From assembly GCA_001516055.1 (NCBI GenBank), contig LOEZ01000016.1, forward strand, positions 62,001 to 126,000: a DNA stretch of 64,000 nucleotides, in the 5' to 3' direction. Shown piece by piece: positions 26,358 to 33,743 of the stretch. This DNA comes from Gracilibacter sp. BRH_c7a. Lineage in GTDB: Bacteria; Bacillota; Desulfitobacteriia; Desulfitobacteriales; Syntrophobotulaceae. Every line of letters begins with the position of its first letter. Position 1 is the stretch's first letter. Under the pieces are notes generated by a model. That model saw only the letters and a program-made list of their open reading frames with translations. It was not told the DNA's origin and made no database searches. The position numbers and the translations under genes are program-made.

Positions 26358-27584
26358 TTAAAAGACCAGAGCATTACTGACCATATGGTGAACATGTTTA
26401 ACTTTAGCATCCAGCTTATAATGTTTGATGATATCACTGAGCTGATCAGCACAGTTATGACAAGGAGTTATCACGATTTTGGCTCCGGTTTGTTTGATCT
26501 GGTCTGCTTTTAATTTTCCATTGGCGATTCGATAAGGATGAATCTCTTTACCCATGGCCAGAAGGCCGCCCCCGCCGCCGCAGCAATAATTGTATTCCCT
26601 GTTAGGCCACATTTCCCTGAATTCCACAACAGACTTGTTCAAACAATAGCGAGGTTCTTCCACAACTCCTTCTTTTCTGACCATATTGCAGGGATCATGA
26701 AAAGTAACTGGTTCAGGATTGCGGCTGGGGTCTAGCCTGATAATGCCTTTGGCGATCCATTCTGCTTGTTTCTCTACAAGACTAAACACAGGGTAATTCC
26801 CTTCATTCGCATCTAACCAAACCTTTCTACCCCAGCGTTGTGCACGGGTGGCGTGACCACATTCTGTTACAACCACGTATTTTACATTTAACCTCTTAAC
26901 CTGCTGAGCTGTTCTTTGGAGCATGATTCTGGAAGACTTGTCATCACCGTTAAAATAAGCGTAGTGGGTCGCATCCCAACATTCACTGCTGCAAGTCCAA
27001 TTTGCCCCGGCTGCGTACATGATTTTAGCTATACTTTGAATATCCTGGGGGTAATACTTAATTTCCCGGGGGTCCCATAGAAAAACAAAATCAGCACCAA
27101 GTTTATCTACTGGAATCTTAGCATCTGTGGTTCCGACTTCCTCCTGCAGCTCTTCTTCCATCCACTCCAGAGTATCCAGGTAATCTTCTGCACTAATCTC
27201 CATCTGGTTACCGGTTTCTATCTGAGAGACAACTACGTCATCTAAAAAACCTGGTGACTTAAGACCGAAATTACCTCTGATGGTTCGTACTAATCCAGCT
27301 ATATCTACATTCATAGGGCAAAGCATGGTACACCTTCCACACATGGTGCATTTCCAGATAAAACTGCTTTGCAGCACTTCATCTTTTAAACCTAAGAGAC
27401 ACATCCGAATGAATTTACGAGGATCGAAATCTGGATGAAGATCTGTGAAGGGACAACCCGCAGTGCAGATTCCGCAGGTAAGACAGTTACTAAAGTCCCC
27501 TTTATCCTGAAGGGTAGTGAATCTATCAGATATTTCTCTTCCGAATTCAGGCCTGAGATTATCAGTTAGGATTGAATTATTCAC
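26358..27584 (-). CDS. HdrC-HdrB fusion of the DsrK/HdrD type
   Basis: Catalytic disulfide-reductase candidate, 408 residues. Two N-terminal [4Fe-4S] motifs (C34-C44, C79-C89) form the HdrC-like part. The HdrB-like part has a degenerate first cysteine site (NWTCSSECWDATHY) and one complete CCG domain (HDPCNMVR, YCCGGGGGLL, CHNC) for the noncubane cluster that cleaves disulfides. The single complete CCG domain and wording resemble DsrK, the partner of DsrC in sulfate reducers. GTG 27584 follows GAGGAGG. It lies between the two dsrC-like genes and hdrA, which fits a role in reducing them. Confidence 0.87.
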   Translation of the reverse strand: MNNSILTDNLRPEFGREISDRFTTLQDKGDFSNCLTCGICTAGCPFTDLHPDFDPRKFIRMCLLGLKDEVLQSSFIWKCTMCGRCTMLCPMNVDIAGLVRTIRGNFGLKSPGFLDDVVVSQIETGNQMEISAEDYLDTLEWMEEELQEEVGTTDAKIPVDKLGADFVFLWDPREIKYYPQDIQSIAKIMYAAGANWTCSSECWDATHYAYFNGDDKSSRIMLQRTAQQVKRLNVKYVVVTECGHATRAQRWGRKVWLDANEGNYPVFSLVEKQAEWIAKGIIRLDPSRNPEPVTFHDPCNMVRKEGVVEEPRYCLNKSVVEFREMWPNREYNYCCGGGGGLLAMGKEIHPYRIANGKLKADQIKQTGAKIVITPCHNCADQLSDIIKHYKLDAKVKHVHHMVSNALVF

Positions 27585-27598
27585 TATTCCCGCCTCCT

Positions 27599-27934
27599 CT
27601 ATATTTCAAAATTCCAATAAGGAAGACCCAGAACTGTGCAAACAATACAGTCAAGATTAAACAATGTGTGAGGCCAATCTGGAAATAAAGCAAAAAATTC
27701 AGCCATCGAAAAACCTGTTAGGGTACAAATTTCTTTCACAGAAGGGGCACGGTTCTTTTTCAGATAATATTCACGAACATATCTCATAACCAAGTAGTGT
27801 TGATCTGTAACTGGACTGATTTTTTCTAATTTAGTCAGGACTTTGTAGACCATCTGCTTCCAAATATGCTCGTCTGTGATACAAGAAGTTCCCTTAGCCA
27901 AAAACTTCCTTCTGATAGAACTTGAGGGCAGCAT
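27599..27934 (-). CDS. DsrC/TusE-like protein 2 (CxxC at the CysB position, no CysA)
   Basis: A 111-residue DsrC-family protein. The core ISPVTDQHYLVMRYVREYY, KEICTLTGFSMAEFFALFP aligns with DsrC. In DsrC the C-terminal arm has two redox cysteines, CysB before (K/M)AGLP and a penultimate CysA. Here CysB is kept as Cys99 (CTVLGLP), preceded by Cys96 to give CIVC, after a short insertion. The arm ends PYWNFEI with no CysA. ATG 27934 follows AAGGAGG at normal spacing. It is adjacent to the DsrK-like reductase gene. Confidence 0.72.
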   Translation of the reverse strand: MLPSSSIRRKFLAKGTSCITDEHIWKQMVYKVLTKLEKISPVTDQHYLVMRYVREYYLKKNRAPSVKEICTLTGFSMAEFFALFPDWPHTLFNLDCIVCTVLGLPYWNFEI

Positions 27935-27952
27935 TTTTAACACCTCCTTAAA

Positions 27953-28264
27953 TCAGGGATTATCTAATACCGGGGGACCAGTGCAGAACGAACTTGGTAC
28001 TCCAGCAATTCTGGCGGCACTTCTGACAGGACCTCTAGGAAATAATCTGCAAATATCTATTGTTGTCAAACCTGTTGCCCCACAAATCTTAAAAATGGAC
28101 GGTATGCGTTTAAAGTCATGAAAATAGTCACGAATAAAGAATATTATCTGCCATTGCTGTTCGGATAAAATATAAATGTTATCATATTCAGCTAACAATT
28201 TGGCAATTTCTCTATTCCAGGCTCCGAAATCTAACAGGTAACCTTCCTTAACTAAAATTGTCAT
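27953..28264 (-). CDS. DsrC/TusE-like protein 1 (CysA kept, CysB replaced by Ala)
   Basis: First gene of the cluster, 103 residues. The N-terminal GYLLDFGAWN and the helices LSEQQWQIIFFIRDYF and FKICGATGLTTIDICRLFP align well with DsrC/TusE. The C-terminal arm reads GPVRSAARIAGVPSSFCTGPP: the DsrC CysB position is Ala84, while a CysA-like Cys94 remains, one residue closer than usual and followed by a nine-residue tail. Single-cysteine members such as TusE transfer sulfur; here it probably serves as thiol carrier or partner. ATG 28264 has GGAGGGGG and lies about 38 bp after the sigma-54 -12 element. Confidence 0.78.
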   Translation of the reverse strand: MTILVKEGYLLDFGAWNREIAKLLAEYDNIYILSEQQWQIIFFIRDYFHDFKRIPSIFKICGATGLTTIDICRLFPRGPVRSAARIAGVPSSFCTGPPVLDNP

Positions 28265-28302
28265 TATTCCCCCTCCTCCAACTCTATTTGCTTATATTTA
28301 AG

Positions 28303-28318
28303 AGCAATTACCGTGCCA
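28303..28318 (-). promoter_or_regulatory. Perfect sigma-54 promoter of the dsrC-hdr-flx operon
   Basis: Read on the minus strand the sequence is TGGCACGGTAATTGCT, an exact match to the sigma-54 consensus TGGCACGNNNNTTGCW with the GG and GC elements correctly spaced. Transcription should start near 28292, about 28 bp before the first dsrC-like start codon. The sigma-54 activator gene upstream supports the assignment. Confidence 0.93.
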
Positions 28319-28321
28319 AAT

Positions 28322-28369
28322 AAAAAACTCCTCAAAGCCTTGTTTTTTCAAGGACATTTGAGGAGTTTT
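28322..28369 (-). terminator. Terminator insulating the activator gene from the operon
   Basis: CTCCTCAAA and TTTGAGGAG arms (with inner CCTTG/CAAGG pairing), followed on the minus strand by TTTTTTA. It ends the activator transcript a few bases before the sigma-54 promoter. Confidence 0.85.
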
Positions 28370-28393
28370 CAGAATTAGTCTGCAAATCGTGTG

Positions 28394-28421
28394 TAAGGTT
28401 TACCCAACTGGCGTTACCTTA
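28394..28421. promoter_or_regulatory. Candidate upstream activator site
   Basis: Inverted repeat TAAGGT-N16-ACCTTA, about 80-110 bp upstream of the sigma-54 promoter on the operon strand. Sigma-54 activators usually bind paired palindromes at about this distance. Only one dyad is clear, so this is tentative. Confidence 0.3.
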
Positions 28422-28444
28422 TTACTCATTGATAGCACAAGTGT

Positions 28445-29761
28445 TCACAAATTATATTTCTTAATTTTATTATAGAGGGTTTTACGTGTTATACCTAAGA
28501 GCCTGGCGGTATCTTCTTTATTGCCTTCAGTCTGATTTAATATCTTTTGGATATGATATTTTTCTATATCACCTAAGTTGGTAAAATGGTTGTTTGCCGC
28601 ATCCGGCCATATCATATTAGGAGGTAAATCTTCGAACATAATAAAAGTACCTTTACCTTTAATAAAAGCATACTCTATGGCATTTTCCAGCTCACGTACA
28701 TTACCGGGGTAATTGTACGTGAGCAAAAATTTCAGAGCGTCCCGAGAAACTCCCTTTTTGGATTTTTTGAAGTAAGAATTAAACTTTTGGATAAAGAACT
28801 CTATTAACAAAGAAATGTCGTCAGTTCTCTCTCTAAGAGAAGGTAAATTTATAGGAAAGACATTGAGCCTATAAAAAAGATCCTGCCTAAAGTTACCCTT
28901 CTTAACTTCATCCGGAAGATTTTTATTGGTAGCAGCAACGACCCGAACATCAGGCTTCAAAGTTTTACTGCCGCCAACTCTTTCAAATTCGCCTTCTTGT
29001 AATACTCTTAACAGTTTTGCTTGTAACGATAAAGGTATCTCGGCAATCTCATCCAGAAAAATAGTGCCTTTTTCAGCTCTTTCAAATCTACCTTTGTGCG
29101 TAAAGGTCGCTCCTGTAAAGGCACCTTTCTCATGGCCAAAAAACTCTGATTCTAAAAGAGTGTCAGACAAAGCAGCACAGTTAACCTTGATAAAAGGCTT
29201 ATAACGTCGGTCACTTAGAAAATGGATAGCCTTAGCTACTAATTCTTTGCCTGTACCACTTTCCCCTACCACCAGTACACTAGTTCGATAAGGTGCAACC
29301 GCTTGAATCATTTCATATATTTCCTGCATCTTTTTGTTTTTGCCTATTATATCCTGAAAACTATAGCTTTTCTTTAGCTGCTGATATAAACTAAGAATCT
29401 TACTTTGATCAGAGAATATCTCTACTCCGCCTATGATGCTTCCCTGCTCGTTGAAAAATGGCATGACTGAAATCTCTACAGGTATCAATTTTCCCTCCTT
29501 GGAATTGATGACTACATTTGTAGAGTAACCTTTATCACCTTCGCTTACAGCCAGATGAACCAAACAACTTTCAGAACCACAATGGGAACCTTTGAGTACA
29601 TCGTAGCATTTCTTCCCAAGTACTTCCTCTCTTTTAAAGCCGGTCATATTCTCAGCAGCAGCGTTGAATGTAGTGATATTAAACTGCTTGTCTACAGTAA
29701 ATACACCTTCAGATATACTATTTATGACAAACTCAAAATCTATTTGGGTATTTTCTGTCAT
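28445..29761 (-). CDS. Sigma-54-dependent activator: PAS, AAA+, Fis-type HTH
   Basis: A 438-residue bacterial enhancer-binding protein. An N-terminal PAS domain ([21 protein letters not shown], about 15-120) contains a CGSESC cysteine pair that could sense redox state or metal. The AAA+ domain has Walker A GESGTGKE, the sigma-54 contact loop GAFTGA and Walker [14 protein letters not shown] Fis-type helix-turn-helix ([22 protein letters not shown]) ends the protein. ATG 29761 has AAAGGA at eight bases. It directly precedes the dsrC-hdr-flx operon, which has a perfect sigma-54 promoter, so it is the probable activator. Confidence 0.93.
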   Translation of the reverse strand: MTENTQIDFEFVINSISEGVFTVDKQFNITTFNAAAENMTGFKREEVLGKKCYDVLKGSHCGSESCLVHLAVSEGDKGYSTNVVINSKEGKLIPVEISVMPFFNEQGSIIGGVEIFSDQSKILSLYQQLKKSYSFQDIIGKNKKMQEIYEMIQAVAPYRTSVLVVGESGTGKELVAKAIHFLSDRRYKPFIKVNCAALSDTLLESEFFGHEKGAFTGATFTHKGRFERAEKGTIFLDEIAEIPLSLQAKLLRVLQEGEFERVGGSKTLKPDVRVVAATNKNLPDEVKKGNFRQDLFYRLNVFPINLPSLRERTDDISLLIEFFIQKFNSYFKKSKKGVSRDALKFLLTYNYPGNVRELENAIEYAFIKGKGTFIMFEDLPPNMIWPDAANNHFTNLGDIEKYHIQKILNQTEGNKEDTARLLGITRKTLYNKIKKYNL

Positions 29762-29959
29762 CTTAGACATCCTTTAAATATTTGTATATTCCATCTACTA
29801 GCTTACAAGGATTATGTTTTATATCATAGTTCTAGTAAAATATAACAAAATCCTTTTCCATTATGTATCTAAACAATAAATTGAAACAATAATTCCAAAA
29901 TAGAGTAATAGTAATCTTGTTCCTATAAGAATACTATTTATATAGAAGATTTTTAAAAT

Positions 29960-29990
29960 CAGTCTGAGGTTGTTACAGCTCAGGCTGATT
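29960..29990. terminator. Hairpin terminator
   Basis: CAGTCTGAG and CTCAGGCTG arms around a ten-base loop, followed by ATTTTG on the plus strand and ATTTTAAAAAT on the minus strand. Confidence 0.6.
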
Positions 29991-30036
29991 TTGTTCCTTA
30001 ACTCTCCCGAAACTTATACCGTTCCTTTAGACAAAT

Positions 30037-30075
30037 AAAATGCCAGCTCCCTATCAAACGGGAACTGGCATTTTA
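30037..30075 (-). terminator. Terminator downstream of tRNA-Pro
   Basis: AAAATGCCAG(C/T)TCCC arms, one wobble pair, loop of about eight bases, followed by a T-rich run on the minus strand. About 115 bp past the tRNA 3' end. Confidence 0.75.
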
Positions 30076-30187
30076 TATATACTCTAAAAACCTATTAAAT
30101 TAATTTTCAGAATTATGTTACTAAAAGAAGTGTTTTAGCAGAAGCAATCCCTTGCTACAAGCAGATTTGCGGGTTGAGTAAATTTTT

Positions 30188-30217
30188 TAACTGGTCGGAG
30201 CGACACGACTTGAACGT
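30188..30217 (-). repeat. Direct repeat at the tRNA-Pro 3' end (att-like site, right)
   Basis: Thirty bases identical to 18087-18116. Here 26 of them form the 3' part of the intact tRNA-Pro. See the left copy for the interpretation. Confidence 0.8.
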
Positions 30218-30269
30218 GCGGCCTCTACCACCCCAAGGTAGCGCTCTACCAAGCTGAGCTACGCCCCGA
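30192..30269 (-). tRNA. tRNA-Pro, anticodon TGG, CCA encoded
   Basis: Read on the minus strand: acceptor arms TCGGGGC and GCTCCGA (one G-T pair), D arm GTAGCTCAGCTTGGTAGAGC, anticodon loop CTTGGGG giving anticodon TGG, T arm CGTTCAAGTCG, then ACCA. All arms pair normally. Its 3' part is the target of the duplicated att-like repeat. Confidence 0.95.
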
Positions 30270-30375
30270 TAATTGAACTGTGCCCTAGAAGCACTTATAT
30301 AATTTATCATACAGAATTCAAAAAATCAAGCAAATAAATTAAAGGTAAGCTCATTACATATTTTACTTATACTTA

Positions 30376-30822
30376 TTAGCTTTTTGCAATTAATTCTATT
30401 TTGCGCACACCTTCAAGTTCTTTTATACTCGAAAGTAAGCTCTCAACTGATTCTGCCATCTTCTCCGTTTCTATAGAAATAGAAACATTAGCAATCCCTT
30501 GCAGTGGTATCCCCTGATTTATCGTCAGAATATTCCCTTCAGCTGAAGCTATATAATTCAATACATTGGATAAGACGCCTGCTCTATCCACCAATAACAA
30601 AGATAAAGTGATAATTTTTTCCTTGCTTGCTTCATAGAAAGGGAAAACTCCATCTTTATACTTATAGAAGGCACTTCTACTCATTTCGACTCTTTCACAT
30701 GCTTCATTAACAGTGAGAACATCAAATTTTGCCAGCAGTTCCTTAGCCTGAGCTGTTTTAATAATTGCATCAGGCAAGATAGTTTTACTAACTAAGAGAA
30801 AATCTTTCTTATGCTTGGTCAC
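30376..30822 (-). CDS. ACT-domain protein (UPF0735/PheB-like)
   Basis: A 148-residue regulator-like protein: an N-terminal helical part with a short HTH-like stretch (LTVNEACERVEMSRSAFYKYKDGVFPF) and a C-terminal ACT domain (ITLSLLLVDRAGVLSNVLNYIA..GNILTINQ), a fold that usually binds amino acids. The frame opens further upstream, but GTG 30822 has GGGAG eight bases before it, gives the family N-terminus (MTKHKKDFLLVSKTILPDA) and the usual length. The longer frame would run into the spoIVA terminator. Confidence 0.85.
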   Translation of the reverse strand: MTKHKKDFLLVSKTILPDAIIKTAQAKELLAKFDVLTVNEACERVEMSRSAFYKYKDGVFPFYEASKEKIITLSLLLVDRAGVLSNVLNYIASAEGNILTINQGIPLQGIANVSISIETEKMAESVESLLSSIKELEGVRKIELIAKS

Positions 30823-30911
30823 ATTCTTCGCTCCCAACATCCCATTATTATCCCTATTAATATCATTAATCAAGGATATTGACAACCTATATCTTCTTGA
30901 TTTCAAAAGAA

Positions 30912-30943
30912 AAAATGCCTCATTATTTCGAGGCATCTTTTTT
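30912..30943 (-). terminator. Terminator of spoIVA
   Basis: ATGCCTC and GAGGCAT arms, extended by A/T pairs, with a T-run on either strand. About 30 bp beyond the spoIVA stop. Confidence 0.8.
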
Positions 30944-30973
30944 AACTAGTTTAGTAGTTAATATCATTAATGT

Positions 30974-32461
30974 TTAGATTATTATGCAAACAAGACCACC
31001 GTGACCGTCATTCACTATCCTTTGAAGAGTATCTTGTAGTTTGATTTGGACATTATCCGGCATTTTATAAAGCTTGTTTTGAATACCTTCTCTAACCAAA
31101 TCATGCAGGGATTTGCCAAAAATATTTGAATCCCATACTTTCTTAGGATCAGATTCGAATTCATCGAGAATGTATTTTACTAACTCCTCTGCTTGTTTTT
31201 CCGTGCCGATTAATGGAGTAATCTCAGTAGTAACATCAGCTCTTATAATATGAAGGGATGGAGCACTAGCCTTCAGTTTAATTCCATAATGTCCACCTGA
31301 TTTCACCAATTCTGGTTCCTCTAAGAACATCTCATCTAGTTGGGGAGTAACAACGCCGTAACCTGTAGTACGTACATCTTCAAAAGCTTTAGCAAGTTTA
31401 TCCCATTCTTTTTTAGCCTTACTGTAGTCAAGTATCATTCTGAGTAGAGTGTGATCTCCTTCTATCTCAGTACCGGTTAACTGTTCAAGAACTTCCTTAA
31501 AGAGATCTTTCTCCGTTGTAACTTCGATCTCCGCTCGTCCCGTTCCAAGATTGGTCTCCTTCAGAATTACATCCTTGGCATACTGGCATTCAGCCAAAAT
31601 ATCAAGGGCGCTGTCGATATCTCTTATCCGTTTGATATCACTGACAGACTTTTGAATGATATTCTCAAACTCTGCCCTAATCGGGTGAATCAGATCAAGT
31701 TCTTCAACCCACTTAGGAAGTTCAATATTCACTTCTGCAACTGGGAACTCAAAAAGCAGTTCCTCAATTATCTGAGAGATATCATTAATATTCATCTCTA
31801 AGCAGTCCACAGGAACAACGGGAACTTGATAAGCTTCTTCTAATGAGCGTCCGAGTTCCAAAGAGTTCTCTGCATAAGGTCTAGTTGTATTAAGCACTAT
31901 GATGAAAGGTTTACCCATCTCTTTTAACTCATTGACAACTCTCTGCTCTGCTTCAATATAGGCTTCTCTAGGAATATCAGAAATTGAACCATCAGTAGTG
32001 ACAACGATACCTAAAGTAGAATGATCTGTGATAACTTTTCTTGTTCCTATTTCCGCAGCTTCCTGGAATGGAATAGGTTCTTCATTCCAAGGAGTATGAA
32101 CCATGCGAGGTTCTGCTCCTTCCTCTTCTCCTTCATAACCCAAAGCTCCATCTACTGAATAACCGACACAGTCAACTAGCCTGACATTCATATGGATAGT
32201 ATCTTTGATTATTACCTCCACTGCTTCTGAAGGAATAAACTTTGGTTCGGTCGTTGTTATTCTTCGACCTGCTCCGCTTTGAGGAAGTTCATCTCTGGCT
32301 CTTTCTCTCTCAAATACATTGGAAATGTTGGGTAGAACTAATAGTTCCATAAAGCGTTTAATAAATGTAGATTTTCCAGTCCTTACAGGACCGACAACAC
32401 CAAAATAGATATCCCCTCCTGTTCGTTCAGCAATATCGCTGAAAATATCATAGTTTTGCAT
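30974..32461 (-). CDS. spoIVA: Stage IV sporulation protein A (spore coat morphogenetic ATPase)
   Basis: Coat-basement ATPase that polymerises on the forespore surface and is essential for endospore coat assembly. The 495-residue protein has the N-terminal Walker A GPVRTGKSTFIKRF, the TRAFAC-like GRRITTTEPKFIPSEAVEV and RLVDCVGYSVDGALG segments, and the conserved hydrophobic C-terminus GLVCIII. Length is standard. This is one of the best markers that the organism forms endospores. A 16-bp palindrome lies in its 5' region. Confidence 0.97.
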   Translation of the reverse strand: MQNYDIFSDIAERTGGDIYFGVVGPVRTGKSTFIKRFMELLVLPNISNVFERERARDELPQSGAGRRITTTEPKFIPSEAVEVIIKDTIHMNVRLVDCVGYSVDGALGYEGEEEGAEPRMVHTPWNEEPIPFQEAAEIGTRKVITDHSTLGIVVTTDGSISDIPREAYIEAEQRVVNELKEMGKPFIIVLNTTRPYAENSLELGRSLEEAYQVPVVPVDCLEMNINDISQIIEELLFEFPVAEVNIELPKWVEELDLIHPIRAEFENIIQKSVSDIKRIRDIDSALDILAECQYAKDVILKETNLGTGRAEIEVTTEKDLFKEVLEQLTGTEIEGDHTLLRMILDYSKAKKEWDKLAKAFEDVRTTGYGVVTPQLDEMFLEEPELVKSGGHYGIKLKASAPSLHIIRADVTTEITPLIGTEKQAEELVKYILDEFESDPKKVWDSNIFGKSLHDLVREGIQNKLYKMPDNVQIKLQDTLQRIVNDGHGGLVCIII

Positions 32462-32489
32462 AGAATATTTCCCTCCCTTTTAATGTGCT

Positions 32490-32505
32490 GTCCTTACGTA
32501 AGGAC
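32490..32505. promoter_or_regulatory. Perfect palindrome upstream of spoIVA
   Basis: GTCCTTACGTAAGGAC, a 16-bp perfect dyad 29-44 bp upstream of the spoIVA start codon, between a promoter-like TTGACG and the ribosome-binding site. It could be an operator or a leader hairpin. No known regulator assigned. Confidence 0.4.
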
Positions 32506-32631
32506 TCCCATCTACCTTTTTAAACAGCGTTGCTTTATTAAAAATAATTACAGGACTAGCACGTCAAGCACTATATTTATATTGTAAAAAAACCCTTTTT
32601 ATGTCTAAATAATTAAGTTGTTAATCACAAA

Positions 32632-32662
32632 AAAATGACATCTTTTAAGGGATGTCATTTTC
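32632..32662 (-). terminator. Terminator of the der-plsY-gpsA operon
   Basis: AAAATGACATC and GATGTCATTTT arms with an eight-base loop, followed by T-rich sequence on the minus strand, about 50 bp after gpsA. Confidence 0.82.
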
Positions 32663-32711
32663 AACTAGTTTATATAGTACGCATAGCATTAAATTTTTTT
32701 AATTTTTTTCT

Positions 32712-33737
32712 CTAAACTAATTTTGTTGGATCGATAGAGAGAATTAAATCCTCGGTTTCATGCTTTTTGCCCCTCATCATGAGATTAACTAAAGCTTCAT
32801 TAGGTGTCATACCTTCAAATAAGACTTTATAAGCGTGTTCCGTAATGGGCATGGATATATTTAATCTTTGACTTAATTCAAACGCTACTTTAGTCGTTCT
32901 AACTCCTTCCACAACCATTCCGACTTCATTTAAGACCTCAGCCAGAGGTTTTCCTGTACCTAAAGCTTTTCCAGCCCTAAAGTTACGACTATGGATGCTT
33001 GTACAAGTTACAATAAGATCACCGATTCCTGTAAGACCTGAAAAAGTCTGAGCCTTGGCTCCCAAAGCTACGCCAAGCCTTGTTATTTCAGCTAAACCTC
33101 TTGTTATGAGAGCAGCTTTCGTATTATCTCTAGGGTTCATCCCTTCAAGTACTCCTGTACATAAAGCAATTATATTTTTCAGGGATCCTCCCATCTCCAC
33201 CCCGATTATATCCAGATTAGTATAAACCCTGAAATAGGGTGTCATGATTAAATCTTGCACAGCCTCTGCGGTAGCGATGTCTCTAGCAGCTGCCACAACA
33301 GTAGTAGGTACATCCTTACCTACTTCTTCAGCATGACTCGGACCGGATAATACTGAGATCGGATGATTCGGTAATTCTTGGGCAAGTACCTGAGAAAGCC
33401 TAAGATGTGTATTCTCTTCGAGCCCTTTTGCTGTATTAACGATAATACAACCTGGTTTAAGATATGGTTTTAATAAACGTGCACTTTCCCTAACAGCATG
33501 AGATGGGACACTCAGAAAAACTGCGTCTGAATAAGCTTGGTTAAGATCTGTAGTAGGGAAAATTTCTTCAGGCAAAGATACGCCAGGAAGATACTTAACA
33601 TTTTCTTTATTTTTAATTATCGCCTCTATCTCATCTGGAAAAATTCCAATAAGTGAGACTTTATGTCCTGCTTGAGCTAAAACACGGGCAATCGCTGTCC
33701 CCCAACTTCCTGAACCAAAAACAGCAATCCTTTTCAA
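32712..33737 (-). CDS. gpsA: NAD(P)-dependent glycerol-3-phosphate dehydrogenase
   Basis: Makes sn-glycerol-3-phosphate from dihydroxyacetone phosphate for phospholipid synthesis. The 341-residue protein has the nucleotide-binding GSGSWGTAIARVLA, NTAKGLE, LSGPSHAEEV, the catalytic-lysine region GGSLKNIIALC and GLTGIGDLIVTC. It lies six bases after plsY. The acyltransferase that consumes its product is PlsY, encoded directly upstream, so the two steps are co-transcribed. Confidence 0.96.
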   Translation of the reverse strand: MKRIAVFGSGSWGTAIARVLAQAGHKVSLIGIFPDEIEAIIKNKENVKYLPGVSLPEEIFPTTDLNQAYSDAVFLSVPSHAVRESARLLKPYLKPGCIIVNTAKGLEENTHLRLSQVLAQELPNHPISVLSGPSHAEEVGKDVPTTVVAAARDIATAEAVQDLIMTPYFRVYTNLDIIGVEMGGSLKNIIALCTGVLEGMNPRDNTKAALITRGLAEITRLGVALGAKAQTFSGLTGIGDLIVTCTSIHSRNFRAGKALGTGKPLAEVLNEVGMVVEGVRTTKVAFELSQRLNISMPITEHAYKVLFEGMTPNEALVNLMMRGKKHETEDLILSIDPTKLV

Positions 33738-33743
33738 AAAATA

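Larger units (their letters stand above)
18117..30187. mobile_element. Putative tRNA-Pro-integrated island carrying the flx-hdr system
   Basis: About 12 kb enclosed by 30-bp direct repeats of the tRNA-Pro 3' end. The intact tRNA is at the right, with its 3' end facing inward, as expected for integration at a tRNA gene. The interior is one coherent functional unit (regulator, sigma-54 promoter, nine-gene electron-transfer cluster) and in sampled lines is richer in G+C than the flanks (28 and 30 of 60 bases at 24721 and 24901, against 19 and 22 of 60 at 41701 and 35101; one interior line at 25741 gave 23). No integrase or excisionase gene is present, so it would be a fixed relic. An ancient partial tRNA duplication is the alternative. 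Confidence 0.5.
29762..30187. other. Gene-free stretch with two terminators
   Basis: About 425 bp without a supported gene. It contains the activator's upstream region, a bidirectional hairpin at 29960-29990 and the tRNA-Pro terminator at 30037-30075. The rest is A+T-rich. Confidence 0.65.

Noticed and set aside
18117-30187. Integrase, transposase or phage genes within the proposed island
   Set aside because: I checked the larger frames on both strands; none has recombinase motifs. The mobility argument rests on the repeats alone.
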